This document shows, in pieces, positions 17,506-25,093 of a stretch of 64,000 nt of DNA; the first letter of the stretch is position 1, and every line of letters starts with the position of its first letter. This DNA comes from an uncultured Lachnospiraceae bacterium. Its GTDB lineage: Bacteria; Bacillota; Clostridia; Lachnospirales; Lachnospiraceae. The notes under the pieces are model-generated. The model was not told the DNA's origin. It saw only the letters and a program-made list of their open reading frames with translations, and made no database searches. Location: contig CAJTSB010000001.1 of NCBI GenBank assembly GCA_910578825.1, positions 62,001 to 126,000 of the forward strand, in the 5' to 3' direction. The position numbers and the translations under genes are program-made.

Positions 17506-18150
17506 ATGAAAATAATCATGTTGGGTGCGCCCGGCGCAGGCAAAGGAACACAGGCAAAGCAGATAGCAGATAAATATTCCATTCCCCATATTTCGACAGG
17601 GGATATTTTCCGTGCGAACTTAAAAGCTGGTACCGAGTTGGGTATGAAGGCGAAAGAATATATGGATCAGGGGCTTTTGGTGCCAGATGAACTGACTTGT
17701 GACCTCGTTATGGATCGCATTGCGCAGGACGACTGCAAGAACGGGTTTGTATTAGATGGGTTTCCAAGAACCATTCCACAGGCGGAGGCTCTGGACGCCG
17801 CGCTTACAAAGATTGATCAGAAAATGGATTATGCGGTTGACGTTGATGTTCCGGATGAAAACATCATCAATCGTATGTCAGGCAGACGTGCCTGCCTGAA
17901 CTGCGGTGCAACGTATCATATTGTTTCGATTCCCACTAAGGTGGAAGGCGTATGTGACCGCTGCGGAAATCCGGTAGTTCTTCGCGATGACGACCAGCCG
18001 GAGACGGTTCAGAAACGTTTGGAAGTTTACCATGCACAGACGCAGCCGTTGATTGACTATTACAAAAAGCAGGGCATTTTAAAGAGTGTAGACGGGACAC
18101 AGTCAATGGAGAGCGTATTCGGCGCCATTGTAGAGATTTTGGGGGCGTAA
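17506..18150 (+). CDS. adk: Adenylate kinase, zinc-lid type
   Basis: A 214-residue long-form adenylate kinase catalysing ATP + AMP = 2 ADP. The P-loop is GAPGAGKGTQ (residues 7-16), the AMP site includes STGDIFR, and LDGFPRT is present. The LID carries four cysteines (130, 133, 150, 153), the structural zinc site typical of Gram-positive enzymes. CAGGAGG at 17491-17497 selects ATG 17506 over the in-frame ATG 17455. Its place between secY and map is standard for Firmicutes. Confidence 0.98.
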   Translation: MKIIMLGAPGAGKGTQAKQIADKYSIPHISTGDIFRANLKAGTELGMKAKEYMDQGLLVPDELTCDLVMDRIAQDDCKNGFVLDGFPRTIPQAEALDAALTKIDQKMDYAVDVDVPDENIINRMSGRRACLNCGATYHIVSIPTKVEGVCDRCGNPVVLRDDDQPETVQKRLEVYHAQTQPLIDYYKKQGILKSVDGTQSMESVFGAIVEILGA

Positions 18151-18154
18151 AAGT

Positions 18155-18922
18155 ATGTCGGTATCGATAAAATCAGCCAGAGAAATTGAATTGATGAGGG
18201 CAGCAGGAAAAATTCTGGCAAAAGTCCATGAAAATCTTGGAAAAGAGTTGAAAGTGGGAATGTCTACCTGGGAGATAGACCGCCTGGGAGATGAGATTAT
18301 CCGCAGTTATGGATGCATTCCTTCTTTTAAGAACTACAATGGCTATCCCGCATCTGTGTGCGTATCGGTGAATGATGAGGTCGTTCATGGCATTCCCTCC
18401 AGAAAACGTCTGATACGTGAAGGGGATATCGTAAGTCTTGATATTGGAGTCATTTATAAGGGATATCATTCCGACGCAGCAAGAACGCATGGCATCGGTG
18501 AGATATCTAAGGAGGCTGCATTATTAATAGAAAGAACACGGCAGAGTTTCTTTGAGGGCATTAAATATGCCAGAGAAGGAAACCATCTGCATGAGATTTC
18601 CAACGCAATCAGCGCATATGCGGAGAGCTTTGGATATGGAGTGGTGCGTGATCTGGTAGGACATGGAATCGGCACCCATTTACATGAGGATCCACAGATT
18701 CCGAATTTCACACAGAGAAGCAGAGGCGTACGGTTGAAAGCTGGTATGACATTGGCAATAGAACCCATGATTAATGCAGGGCGTTTTGATGTGGAATGGC
18801 TGAATGATGATTGGACTGTGGTAACGCAGGACGGCTCTTTGTCCGCTCATTACGAGAATACGATTTTGGTTACATCCGGGGAACCGGAAATCTTGAGTCT
18901 GACCGAGACCGAGAGCATCTAG
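18155..18922 (+). CDS. map: Type I methionine aminopeptidase
   Basis: A 255-residue enzyme that removes the initiator Met from nascent proteins. The dinuclear metal ligands are visible in SLDIGVIYKGYHSDAART (two Asp), GHGIGTHLHEDPQ (His) and the AIEPM and HYENT segments (Glu). It begins 4 bases after adk, with GGGGG as the only nearby Shine-Dalgarno, so translation is probably coupled. The first copy of the intergenic repeat starts right at the stop codon. Confidence 0.97.
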   Translation: MSVSIKSAREIELMRAAGKILAKVHENLGKELKVGMSTWEIDRLGDEIIRSYGCIPSFKNYNGYPASVCVSVNDEVVHGIPSRKRLIREGDIVSLDIGVIYKGYHSDAARTHGIGEISKEAALLIERTRQSFFEGIKYAREGNHLHEISNAISAYAESFGYGVVRDLVGHGIGTHLHEDPQIPNFTQRSRGVRLKAGMTLAIEPMINAGRFDVEWLNDDWTVVTQDGSLSAHYENTILVTSGEPEILSLTETESI

Positions 18923-18938
18923 CGAACAGAACTTCCTT
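18921..18938 (+). repeat. Intergenic repeat copy 1 (AGCGAACAGAACTTCCTT)
   Basis: Identical over 18 bases to 19042-19059 and 19932-19949. This copy begins inside the map stop codon. Short AGCGAA-like units recur several times between copies 1 and 2. Confidence 0.7.
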
Positions 18939-18991
18939 GACCGAAAGCAGCTTAGCGAAGACGAGCGAATAGCGAAGTCAGAGGTTAGCGC

Positions 18992-19060
18992 GAGGTCGTT
19001 CTGTGAGATTAGCGAAATCAAGCGGAGCGCAGGTTGAGGTTAGCGAACAGAACTTCCTTA
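18992..19060 (+). repeat. Paired intergenic repeat, map-KOW spacer
   Basis: GAGGTCGTTCTGTGAG (18992-19007) and AGCGAACAGAACTTCCTTA (19042-19060) recur together at 19913-19950. GTTCTGT and ACAGAAC within them are complementary, so the unit can form a hairpin, here with an enlarged loop of about 42 bases. Confidence 0.65.
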
Positions 19061-19079
19061 TATAACGGAGGTAATTAAA

Positions 19080-19361
19080 ATGGATCTAAAGTTAGCAATT
19101 TCCAGAGCAGGGCACGACAAAGACAGTCTTTATGTAATTATAAAGGAAGAAACCGATGTGGTTTATTTGGTGGATGGGAAGTTAAAGCCCATAGAAAAAC
19201 CGAAAAAGAAGAACAGAAAACATATTCAGATTATAAATAATCTTCCGAAAGAGATTACAGAAGTCTTTACGCATCAGAGTTTTCGGAATGAAGAAGTAAA
19301 AAGAGCGCTTAAGCTGTATCAAAACATGAAAATGCCAGCGGGCAGGAAGGAAATGCCTTGA
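19080..19361 (+). CDS. KOW-domain RNA-binding protein (L14e-like)
   Basis: A 93-residue basic protein with a KOW-like beta-barrel at the N terminus (LAISRAGHDKDSLYVIIKEET...VYLVDGKLKPIEKPKKKNRKHIQ) that resembles the L14e/L6e family. Clostridia commonly carry such a gene between map and infA; its role on the ribosome is not established. CGGAGGTAA precedes ATG 19080. The repeat-bearing spacer lies directly upstream. Confidence 0.85.
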   Translation: MDLKLAISRAGHDKDSLYVIIKEETDVVYLVDGKLKPIEKPKKKNRKHIQIINNLPKEITEVFTHQSFRNEEVKRALKLYQNMKMPAGRKEMP

Positions 19362-19386
19362 GGCGTGGGAATCAGGAGGAAATAGA

Positions 19387-19605
19387 ATGTCAAAAGCAGA
19401 TGTTATAGAAGTAGAAGGAAAAGTAGTAGAGAAATTACCGAACGCCATGTTTCAGGTGGAGCTTGAAAATGGACATCAGATTCTGGCACATATCAGCGGG
19501 AAACTGAGGATGAACTTTATTCGTATTCTGCCGGGCGATAAGGTGACGATTGAAATGTCTCCTTATGACTTGACAAAAGGCAGAATTATCTGGAGAGATA
19601 AATAG
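19387..19605 (+). CDS. infA: Translation initiation factor IF-1
   Basis: A 72-residue S1-type OB-fold protein with VIEVEGKVVEKLPNAMFQVELENGHQILAHISGKLR and the C-terminal YDLTKGRIIWR. It binds the 30S A site during initiation. CAGGAGG precedes the ATG. The rpmJ promoter begins immediately after the stop codon. Confidence 0.98.
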   Translation: MSKADVIEVEGKVVEKLPNAMFQVELENGHQILAHISGKLRMNFIRILPGDKVTIEMSPYDLTKGRIIWRDK

Positions 19606-19615
19606 CAAAAAACCC

Positions 19616-19644
19616 TTGATTTTTCTGGGCTTGGGTGCTATAAT
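19616..19644 (+). promoter_or_regulatory. Sigma-A promoter of the rpmJ-rpsM-rpsK-rpsD-rpoA-rplQ section
   Basis: TTGATT (19616-19621), 17 bases, TATAAT (19639-19644). The block CAAAAAACCCTTGATTTTTC (19606-19625) matches the S10 promoter block at 6426-6445 in 18 of 20 positions. Downstream, before rpmJ, are the 14-base palindrome TTTTGCGCGCAAAA (19674-19687) and a TGTCC/GGACA hairpin (19710-19723). Confidence 0.85.
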
Positions 19645-19744
19645 ACTAGCTGAACGCTTTTGGAGCATAGTATTTTTGCGCGCAAAATTGCGGAAAAATC
19701 AGTCTAAAATGTCCGTTTGGACAGAGCAGAAAGGAGGAAGTGCT

Positions 19745-19858
19745 GTGAAGGTAAGATCATCAGTAAAGCCTATTTGCGAAAAGTGCAAGATTATTAAAAG
19801 AAAAGGAAGCATCAGAGTAATCTGTGAGAATCCGAAACACAAACAGAGACAGGGTTAG
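19745..19858 (+). CDS. rpmJ: 50S ribosomal protein L36 (bL36), zinc-binding type
   Basis: A 37-residue L36 with the zinc ribbon C11-x2-C14-x12-C27-x4-H32 (KVRSSVKPICEKCKIIKRKG). The start codon is GTG 19745 behind AAAGGAGG; the longer upstream frame runs through the promoter and is not coding. Confidence 0.95.
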   Translation: MKVRSSVKPICEKCKIIKRKGSIRVICENPKHKQRQG

Positions 19859-20266
19859 AGACCGGAAACACTTAATGAACACAAGCGCTTGTGCGTAGTG
19901 TGAATTTAGTGTGAGGTCGTTCTGTGAGGTGAGCGAACAGAACTTCCTTATTTATCATTTGTTTGTGAAAATTTGTTGTTTTGACTTAGTGCGGCTGTAG
20001 TAAGGCGCCTGTAAGAGCGTTCTTGCTATTCATTGTAGACAGCGTATACGGCTGGATTTCTGTTTTTTGATACCGAGGGAACAGGAGTCGGACAGTATAG
20101 ATGACCGGAGTGACAGTATACACACATTTCAGGACGAGCAACCGTAGCTGTATATGGTCAGCCGATGTCGGACAGAATTTGTTGCGATTTTGTCAGAATA
20201 AGATGAAATTGAGATGGAAAAATATTCCAGACAGAAAAGAAAATTTTATGGAGGTGCACAACACAC
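19859..20266 (+). promoter_or_regulatory. rpsM upstream region: repeat copy and structured leader
   Basis: This 408-base gene-free stretch begins with an AAGCGCTT palindrome and the repeat at 19913-19950. A possible promoter is TTGCTA (20023-20028), 16 bases, TATACG (20045-20050), with a poor -10. Then come a direct repeat GACAGTATA (20092-20100 and 20112-20120) and a hairpin GACAGAAT/ATTTTGTC (20171-20178 with 20187-20194). GGAGGTG lies just before rpsM. In Firmicutes the alpha section is often autoregulated by S4 through a leader; that is a plausible but unproven reading here. Confidence 0.45.
19913..19950 (+). repeat. Intergenic repeat, compact hairpin copy
   Basis: GAGGTCGTTCTGTGAG (19913-19928), three bases, then AGCGAACAGAACTTCCTTA (19932-19950). 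GTTCTGT pairs with ACAGAAC, and flanking AGG pairs with CCT, giving a hairpin with an 11-base loop. Both halves recur at 18992-19060. Confidence 0.7.
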
Positions 20267-20635
20267 ATGGCTCGTATTTCAGGAGTAGATTTACCAAGGG
20301 AAAAACGTGTTGAGATTGGGTTGACGTATATTTACGGTATTGGAAGAACAAGCTCTAACCGTATTCTTGCCGAGGCAAAAGTAAACCCCGACACTCGTGT
20401 CAGAGACTTGACAGACGAAGAAGTTAAGAGAATTAGTGAAGTGATTGATAAGACTCAGACCGTAGAAGGTGATTTGAGAAGAGAGATCGCTTTAAATATC
20501 AAGAGATTACAGGAAATTGGATGCTATCGTGGAATCCGTCATAGAAAAGGACTGCCGGTACGCGGTCAGAAGACGAAGACGAATGCAAGAACCAGAAAAG
20601 GTCCGAAGAGGACAGTTGCAAACAAAAAGAAATAA
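20267..20635 (+). CDS. rpsM: 30S ribosomal protein S13 (uS13)
   Basis: A 122-residue S13 with MARISGVDLPREKRVEIGLTYIYGIGR and the basic tail RGIRHRKGLPVRGQKTKTNA that contacts P-site tRNA. It bridges to L5 on the 50S subunit. GGAGGTG precedes ATG 20267. A long gene-free leader lies upstream. Confidence 0.98.
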   Translation: MARISGVDLPREKRVEIGLTYIYGIGRTSSNRILAEAKVNPDTRVRDLTDEEVKRISEVIDKTQTVEGDLRREIALNIKRLQEIGCYRGIRHRKGLPVRGQKTKTNARTRKGPKRTVANKKK

Positions 20636-20658
20636 GAAGAAAGTAGGTTAGTTTAGAT

Positions 20659-21054
20659 ATGGCGAAAAACACTGCAAAAAAAGTGACAAAAAAGCGCGTA
20701 AAGAAAAACGTTGAACGCGGACAGGCGCACATTCAGTCATCTTTTAACAATACAATTGTAACGATTACGGATGCTGAAGGAAATGCTTTATCATGGGCAA
20801 GTGCAGGCGGTCTTGGTTTTAGAGGTTCAAGGAAATCTACTCCGTATGCTGCACAGATGGCAGCAGAGACTGCAACGAAGGCAGCTCTTATCCATGGTTT
20901 GAAAACAGTAGACGTTATGGTAAAAGGACCTGGTTCAGGACGTGAAGCAGCAATCCGTGCCCTTCAGGCATGCGGACTGGAAGTAACCAGCATCAAGGAT
21001 GTTACTCCGGTTCCACACAACGGATGTCGCCCGCCCAAACGCAGAAGAGTCTAA
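20659..21054 (+). CDS. rpsK: 30S ribosomal protein S11 (uS11)
   Basis: A 131-residue S11 with a Lys-rich N terminus, FNNTIVTITDAEGNALSWAS, GPGSGREAAIRALQACGL and the terminal PHNGCRPPKRRRV. It lies on the 30S platform near the E site. Its Shine-Dalgarno (AAGTAGG) is weak for this operon. Confidence 0.98.
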   Translation: MAKNTAKKVTKKRVKKNVERGQAHIQSSFNNTIVTITDAEGNALSWASAGGLGFRGSRKSTPYAAQMAAETATKAALIHGLKTVDVMVKGPGSGREAAIRALQACGLEVTSIKDVTPVPHNGCRPPKRRRV

Positions 21055-21073
21055 TTAGGAGGTATATGTTAAG

Positions 21074-21667
21074 ATGGCAATAAACAGAGTTCCGGTTCTC
21101 AAGAGATGCAGATCCCTTGGCTTAGAACCGACAGTTCTTGGAATAGATAAGAAGTCCAACCGACAGTTGAAAAGAGCAAACAGAAAAGTGTCTGAATACG
21201 GACTTCAGTTGAGAGAGAAACAGAAAGCAAAATTTATTTATGGCGTATTGGAAAAACCTTTCCACAACTACTATCTGAAAGCAGACAGAATGAAAGGCAT
21301 GACAGGTGAGAACCTGATGATCATTCTGGAGAGCAGACTGGATAACGTGGTATTCCGTATGGGTCTAGCGAGAACCAGAAAAGAAGCAAGACAGATTGTT
21401 GACCACAAACATGTACTGGTAAATGGTAAGCAGGTGAACATCCCGTCTTATCTGGTAAAAGCCGGGGATACCATCGAAATTAAAGAAAAATGCAGAGGCT
21501 CTCAGAGATACAAAGATATCCTTGAGGTAACTGGCGGAAGATTGGTGCCGGAGTGGTTAGATGTAAATCAGGAGAACCTGTCAGGTACCGTAAAAGAATT
21601 GCCGAACAGAGAAGCTATTGACGTTCCAGTTGATGAGATGCTTATCGTCGAGTTATATTCTAAATAA
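21074..21667 (+). CDS. rpsD: 30S ribosomal protein S4 (uS4)
   Basis: A 197-residue S4, the primary 16S rRNA-binding protein of the 5' domain. The S4 RNA-binding domain is clear (LDNVVFRMGLARTRKEARQIV...GKQVNIPSYLVKAGDTIEI). The N terminus lacks the four-Cys zinc site seen in some bacteria. S4 is the known autoregulator of alpha-type operons in several bacteria. TAGGAGG precedes the ATG. Confidence 0.98.
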   Translation: MAINRVPVLKRCRSLGLEPTVLGIDKKSNRQLKRANRKVSEYGLQLREKQKAKFIYGVLEKPFHNYYLKADRMKGMTGENLMIILESRLDNVVFRMGLARTRKEARQIVDHKHVLVNGKQVNIPSYLVKAGDTIEIKEKCRGSQRYKDILEVTGGRLVPEWLDVNQENLSGTVKELPNREAIDVPVDEMLIVELYSK

Positions 21668-21708
21668 TAAGTGACAAGCAACGGTATCCGAAAAGGAGGG
21701 ACTTTGTA

Positions 21709-22668
21709 GTGTTCGATTTTGAAAAACCCAATATTGAAATTGTACAGATTTCGGAAGACAAAAAATACGGCCGATTTGTCGTAGAACCACTGGAAAGAGG
21801 CTATGGTACTACACTTGGGAATTCTCTGAGAAGAATTATGCTTTCTTCTCTGCCAGGTGCAGCGGTCAGCCAGGTAAAAATCGAGGGTGTTTTGCATGAA
21901 TTCAGTTCCATTCCGGGTATTAAGGAAGACGTGACTGAAATTATAATGAACATTAAAAATCTGGCTTTGAAAAACACCAGTTCAACAAACGAGTCTAAAG
22001 TTGCTTATATTGAATTTGAAGGTGAGGGCGTAGTTACAGCAGCCGATATTCAGGTTGACCCGGATATTGAGATTATGAATCCTGATCTGGTGATTGCACA
22101 CTTAAACGGTGGCGCAGACTCCAGGCTGTATATGGAGTTGACAATCACAAAAGGCAGAGGCTACGTCAGCGCGGACAAGAATAAAGGTGAGGATGTGCCA
22201 ATCGGCGTGATTGCAGTTGATTGCATTTATACCCCGATTGAGCGTGTAAATCTTTCAATTGAAAATACCCGTGTGGGTCAGATTACAGATTATGATAAGC
22301 TTACGCTGGACGTATATACGAACGGTACGTTAGAGCCGGATGAGGCTGTCAGCCTTGCGGCAAAAGTTTTGAGCGAACATTTGAATCTGTTTATTGACTT
22401 GTCTGAGAATGCGAAGACGGCAGAAGTTATGATTGAGAAGGAAGACAATGCCAAAGAGAAAGTTCTTGAAATGAACATTGACGAACTGGAGTTGTCTGTC
22501 CGTTCCTACAATTGCCTGAAACGCGCCGGAATCAATACAGTAGAAGAACTGACAAACAGAACACCGGAAGATATGATGAAAGTCCGCAACCTTGGACGCA
22601 AGTCATTAGAGGAAGTGTTGGCAAAATTAAAGGAATTAGGGTTACAGCTAAACCCTGGCGAGGAATAA
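21709..22668 (+). CDS. rpoA: DNA-directed RNA polymerase subunit alpha
   Basis: A 319-residue alpha subunit. The N-terminal domain (GRFVVEPLERGYGTTLGNSLRRIMLSSLPG) handles dimerisation and beta/beta' assembly; the C-terminal domain (LELSVRSYNCLKRAGINTVEEL...NLGRKSLEEV) binds UP elements and regulators. The start codon is GTG 21709 behind AAAAGGAGGG. Confidence 0.98.
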   Translation: MFDFEKPNIEIVQISEDKKYGRFVVEPLERGYGTTLGNSLRRIMLSSLPGAAVSQVKIEGVLHEFSSIPGIKEDVTEIIMNIKNLALKNTSSTNESKVAYIEFEGEGVVTAADIQVDPDIEIMNPDLVIAHLNGGADSRLYMELTITKGRGYVSADKNKGEDVPIGVIAVDCIYTPIERVNLSIENTRVGQITDYDKLTLDVYTNGTLEPDEAVSLAAKVLSEHLNLFIDLSENAKTAEVMIEKEDNAKEKVLEMNIDELELSVRSYNCLKRAGINTVEELTNRTPEDMMKVRNLGRKSLEEVLAKLKELGLQLNPGEE

Positions 22669-22827
22669 AAGAAAGACTCATAGATGGCAGGGTTTGTAAG
22701 ACCAAAAGGCGAAGCCCTGTAATCCCATGATGGGATATTCCCTCAATGAGTGGCAGCAAAAAGAACCGTATTCGATAAGTAAGACCAAAAGGCGTTGTCG
22801 GATATTCCACAAATGGAGGATTATAAA
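22669..22827 (+). promoter_or_regulatory. rpoA-rplQ spacer with a duplicated motif
   Basis: GTAAGACCAAAAGGCG occurs at 22696-22711 and again at 22779-22794. Each copy is followed by GGATATTCC (22733-22741 and 22800-22808) after 21 or 5 bases. CAGGG/CCCTG (22688-22692 with 22715-22719) and CGATAA/TTGTCG (22774-22779 with 22795-22800) place each copy in a hairpin loop, and TCCCATGATGGGA adds a further hairpin. A leader acting on rplQ is inferred. Confidence 0.5.
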
Positions 22828-23364
22828 ATGGCAAAATATAGAAAATTAGGAAGAACTTCCGACCAGAGAAAAGCATTGATTCGCAATCAGGTAACGGCAT
22901 TGCTTTACAATGGCAAGATTGTAACGACTGAGGCAAAGGCAAAGGAAATCCGCAAGGTAGCAGAAGGATTGATTGCCATGGCTGTGAAGGAAAAAGACAA
23001 TTTTGAGGAAGTGACGGTAACCGCAAAGGTTCCCCGTAAAGATAAAGACGGCAAGAGAGTAAAAGAAGTTGTGGATGGTAAGAAAGTTACCGTTTATGAC
23101 GAGGTAGAGAAGACAATCAAAAAAGACCTTCCTTCCCGTTTGCATGCAAGACGTCAGATGAACAAGGTATTGTATTCAGTGACGTCTGTTCCGCAGGAAA
23201 AAGCTGGAAGAAAGAAAAACACGAAGAGAGTTGACGTTGCAACCAAAGTATTTGACGAAATTGCTCCAAAATATGCAGATCGTAATGGTGGTTACACCAG
23301 AATCGTCAAGATTGGACAGCGTAAAGGTGATGGTGCTTTAGAGGTTCTTCTCGAGTTAGTATAG
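22828..23364 (+). CDS. rplQ: 50S ribosomal protein L17 (bL17), extended form
   Basis: The N terminus MAKYRKLGRTSDQRKALIRNQ and the C terminus YTRIVKIGQRKGDGALEVLLELV are classic L17. The protein is 178 residues rather than the usual 112-127 because of an inserted, highly charged segment (about residues 65-130, including KDKDGKRVKEVVDGKKVTVYD). ATG 22828 follows GGAGG; the earlier in-frame ATG at 22795 has no ribosome-binding site. It is the last gene of the ribosomal cluster. Confidence 0.96.
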   Translation: MAKYRKLGRTSDQRKALIRNQVTALLYNGKIVTTEAKAKEIRKVAEGLIAMAVKEKDNFEEVTVTAKVPRKDKDGKRVKEVVDGKKVTVYDEVEKTIKKDLPSRLHARRQMNKVLYSVTSVPQEKAGRKKNTKRVDVATKVFDEIAPKYADRNGGYTRIVKIGQRKGDGALEVLLELV

Positions 23365-23390
23365 GAATCGGAATACGCAATTTAATTTTG

Positions 23391-23441
23391 GGTCATAGGA
23401 AAGAATATTTGAAATGTATTTTTTCCTGTGACCTGTTTTTT
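23391..23441 (+). terminator. Terminator at the end of the ribosomal cluster
   Basis: GGTCATAGGAAAGAATA (23391-23407) pairs over 17 positions with TATTTTTTCCTGTGACC (23417-23433), followed by TGTTTTTT. It also lies in the 5' region of the next gene. Confidence 0.9.
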
Positions 23442-23459
23442 GGAAGGAGGAACCAAAAT

Positions 23460-24998
23460 TTGAGTACAGCATCTGTTTGTATTTTAATTACAATTATAAT
23501 TTATCTCATAGGTATGTTGGCGATTGGCTTTCATTTTGCAAGGAAAAATGAATCAACATCCGACTTTTATCTTGGGGGACGGAAGTTAGGGCCACTGGTA
23601 ACAGCCATGAGTGCAGAGGCATCCGATATGTCCGGATATCTGTTGATGGGACTGCCGGGACTCGCCTACCTGTCCGGCATGGCGGACGTTGGCTGGACGA
23701 TTGTCGGTCTGGCGGCTGGTACATATCTGAATTGGCTGTTTACGGCGCGCAGACTTCGCCGTTATACGCAGATTACGAATTCGATTACGCTGCCTCAGTT
23801 TTTTTCAAATCGTTTCCACGATAAAAGGAATATTTTGACGCTCATCGCAGCGCTTATCATCATTGTATTTTTTGTTCCCTATACGGCGTCCGGTTTTGCA
23901 GCGTGTGGAAAACTCTTTTCTTCGCTGTTCGGCGCGGATTATATGGTGGCAATGATAATCTCGGCAATTATCATTGTTGGTTATACGGCAGCGGGAGGAT
24001 TTCTTGCCGCGTCTACGACCGACTTCATACAGAGTATCATTATGACGATCGCCATTCTGTTTGTGATGGTGTTTGCTACAATTTCTGCAGGAGGGATTGG
24101 CGCAGTCATGGAAAATGCAAAGGCGCTGCCCGGTTATTTGTCTGCTACCAGCACTTATGTGGCAGAAAGCGGAACGGAGGCTCCTTACGGGTTCCTGAAA
24201 ATTATTTCCACCTGTGCATGGGGATTCGGATATTTTGGTATGCCTCATATCCTGCTGAGGTTTATGGCAATTGAGGATGAGAATAAGTTAAAGTTATCCC
24301 GTCGCGTGGCGTCTATCTGGGTTGTAATTGCTATGGCAATGGCGGTCTTTATCGGTATTGTCGGAAATGCATTGAGTAAATCCGGTGTAATTGCCTCGCT
24401 TGCAGGGGCGGATACGGAGACAGTAATTGTTCGTATTGCGGATTTGTTGTCAAGTTACGGTATTCTCCCGGCATTGATGGCAGGGCTTATTCTGGCAGGA
24501 ATCCTGGCAAGTACGATGTCTACAGCCGATTCCCAGCTTCTGGCGGCGTCTTCGAGTGTTTCTCAGAATATTTTGCAGGATACGCTGCGCTTGAATCTGT
24601 CTGCGAAGACAAGTATGTTGATTGCCCGCGTTACGGTTATTGTAATTGCAATTCTCGGTGTGATTATCGCACGGGATCCCAATAGCTCGGTATTTGGTAT
24701 CGTATCATTTGCCTGGGCGGGATTCGGAGCTGCTTTCGGTCCGGTTATTATCTGCTCGTTGTTCTGGAAACGTACGACGTTGCCGGGAGCGATCGTCGGC
24801 ATGGTTGCGGGCGGCGTTACCGTATTTGTATGGAAATATCTGGTTGCTCCTCTGGGCGGTGCATTTGCGATTTATGAATTGCTCCCCGCGTTCCTGGCAG
24901 GAATTGCAGCTATCATACTTGTGAGCCTGTTGACAAAAGCGCCGGGCAAAGAAATTATGGAGGAGTTCGAGAAGGCTAAGTCTGAGAGCACATTATAA
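23460..24998 (+). CDS. putP: Sodium/proline symporter (SSS family, PutP-like)
   Basis: A 512-residue polytopic membrane protein with SSS family signatures, including AMSAEASDMSGYLLMGLPG in the second helix and the Na+-site helix STADSQLLAASSSVSQNIL. Spacing and motifs match PutP best, so Na+-driven proline uptake is likely; another solute is possible. The start is TTG 23460, 9 bases after GGAAGGAGG (23442-23450); the longer frame back to 23388 would run through the terminator. No clear promoter was found, so read-through from rplQ may contribute. Confidence 0.88.
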   Translation: MSTASVCILITIIIYLIGMLAIGFHFARKNESTSDFYLGGRKLGPLVTAMSAEASDMSGYLLMGLPGLAYLSGMADVGWTIVGLAAGTYLNWLFTARRLRRYTQITNSITLPQFFSNRFHDKRNILTLIAALIIIVFFVPYTASGFAACGKLFSSLFGADYMVAMIISAIIIVGYTAAGGFLAASTTDFIQSIIMTIAILFVMVFATISAGGIGAVMENAKALPGYLSATSTYVAESGTEAPYGFLKIISTCAWGFGYFGMPHILLRFMAIEDENKLKLSRRVASIWVVIAMAMAVFIGIVGNALSKSGVIASLAGADTETVIVRIADLLSSYGILPALMAGLILAGILASTMSTADSQLLAASSSVSQNILQDTLRLNLSAKTSMLIARVTVIVIAILGVIIARDPNSSVFGIVSFAWAGFGAAFGPVIICSLFWKRTTLPGAIVGMVAGGVTVFVWKYLVAPLGGAFAIYELLPAFLAGIAAIILVSLLTKAPGKEIMEEFEKAKSESTL

Positions 24999-25028
24999 AA
25001 AAATAAAAATTTTATATTATTTGAAATA

Positions 25029-25090
25029 AAAGTACCTCCTGATACATTTACTGTTTATCAAAAACAAAAATAAATACAAGGAGGTACTTT
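25029..25090 (+). promoter_or_regulatory. Inverted repeat enclosing the Shine-Dalgarno of the next gene
   Basis: AAAGTACCTCCT (25029-25040) and AGGAGGTACTTT (25079-25090) are perfectly complementary over 12 bases, with a 38-base AT-rich loop. The 3' arm is the ribosome-binding site of the ATG at 25094, so the fold would hide it. The 5' arm is in effect an anti-Shine-Dalgarno. Confidence 0.75.
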
Positions 25091-25093
25091 AGT

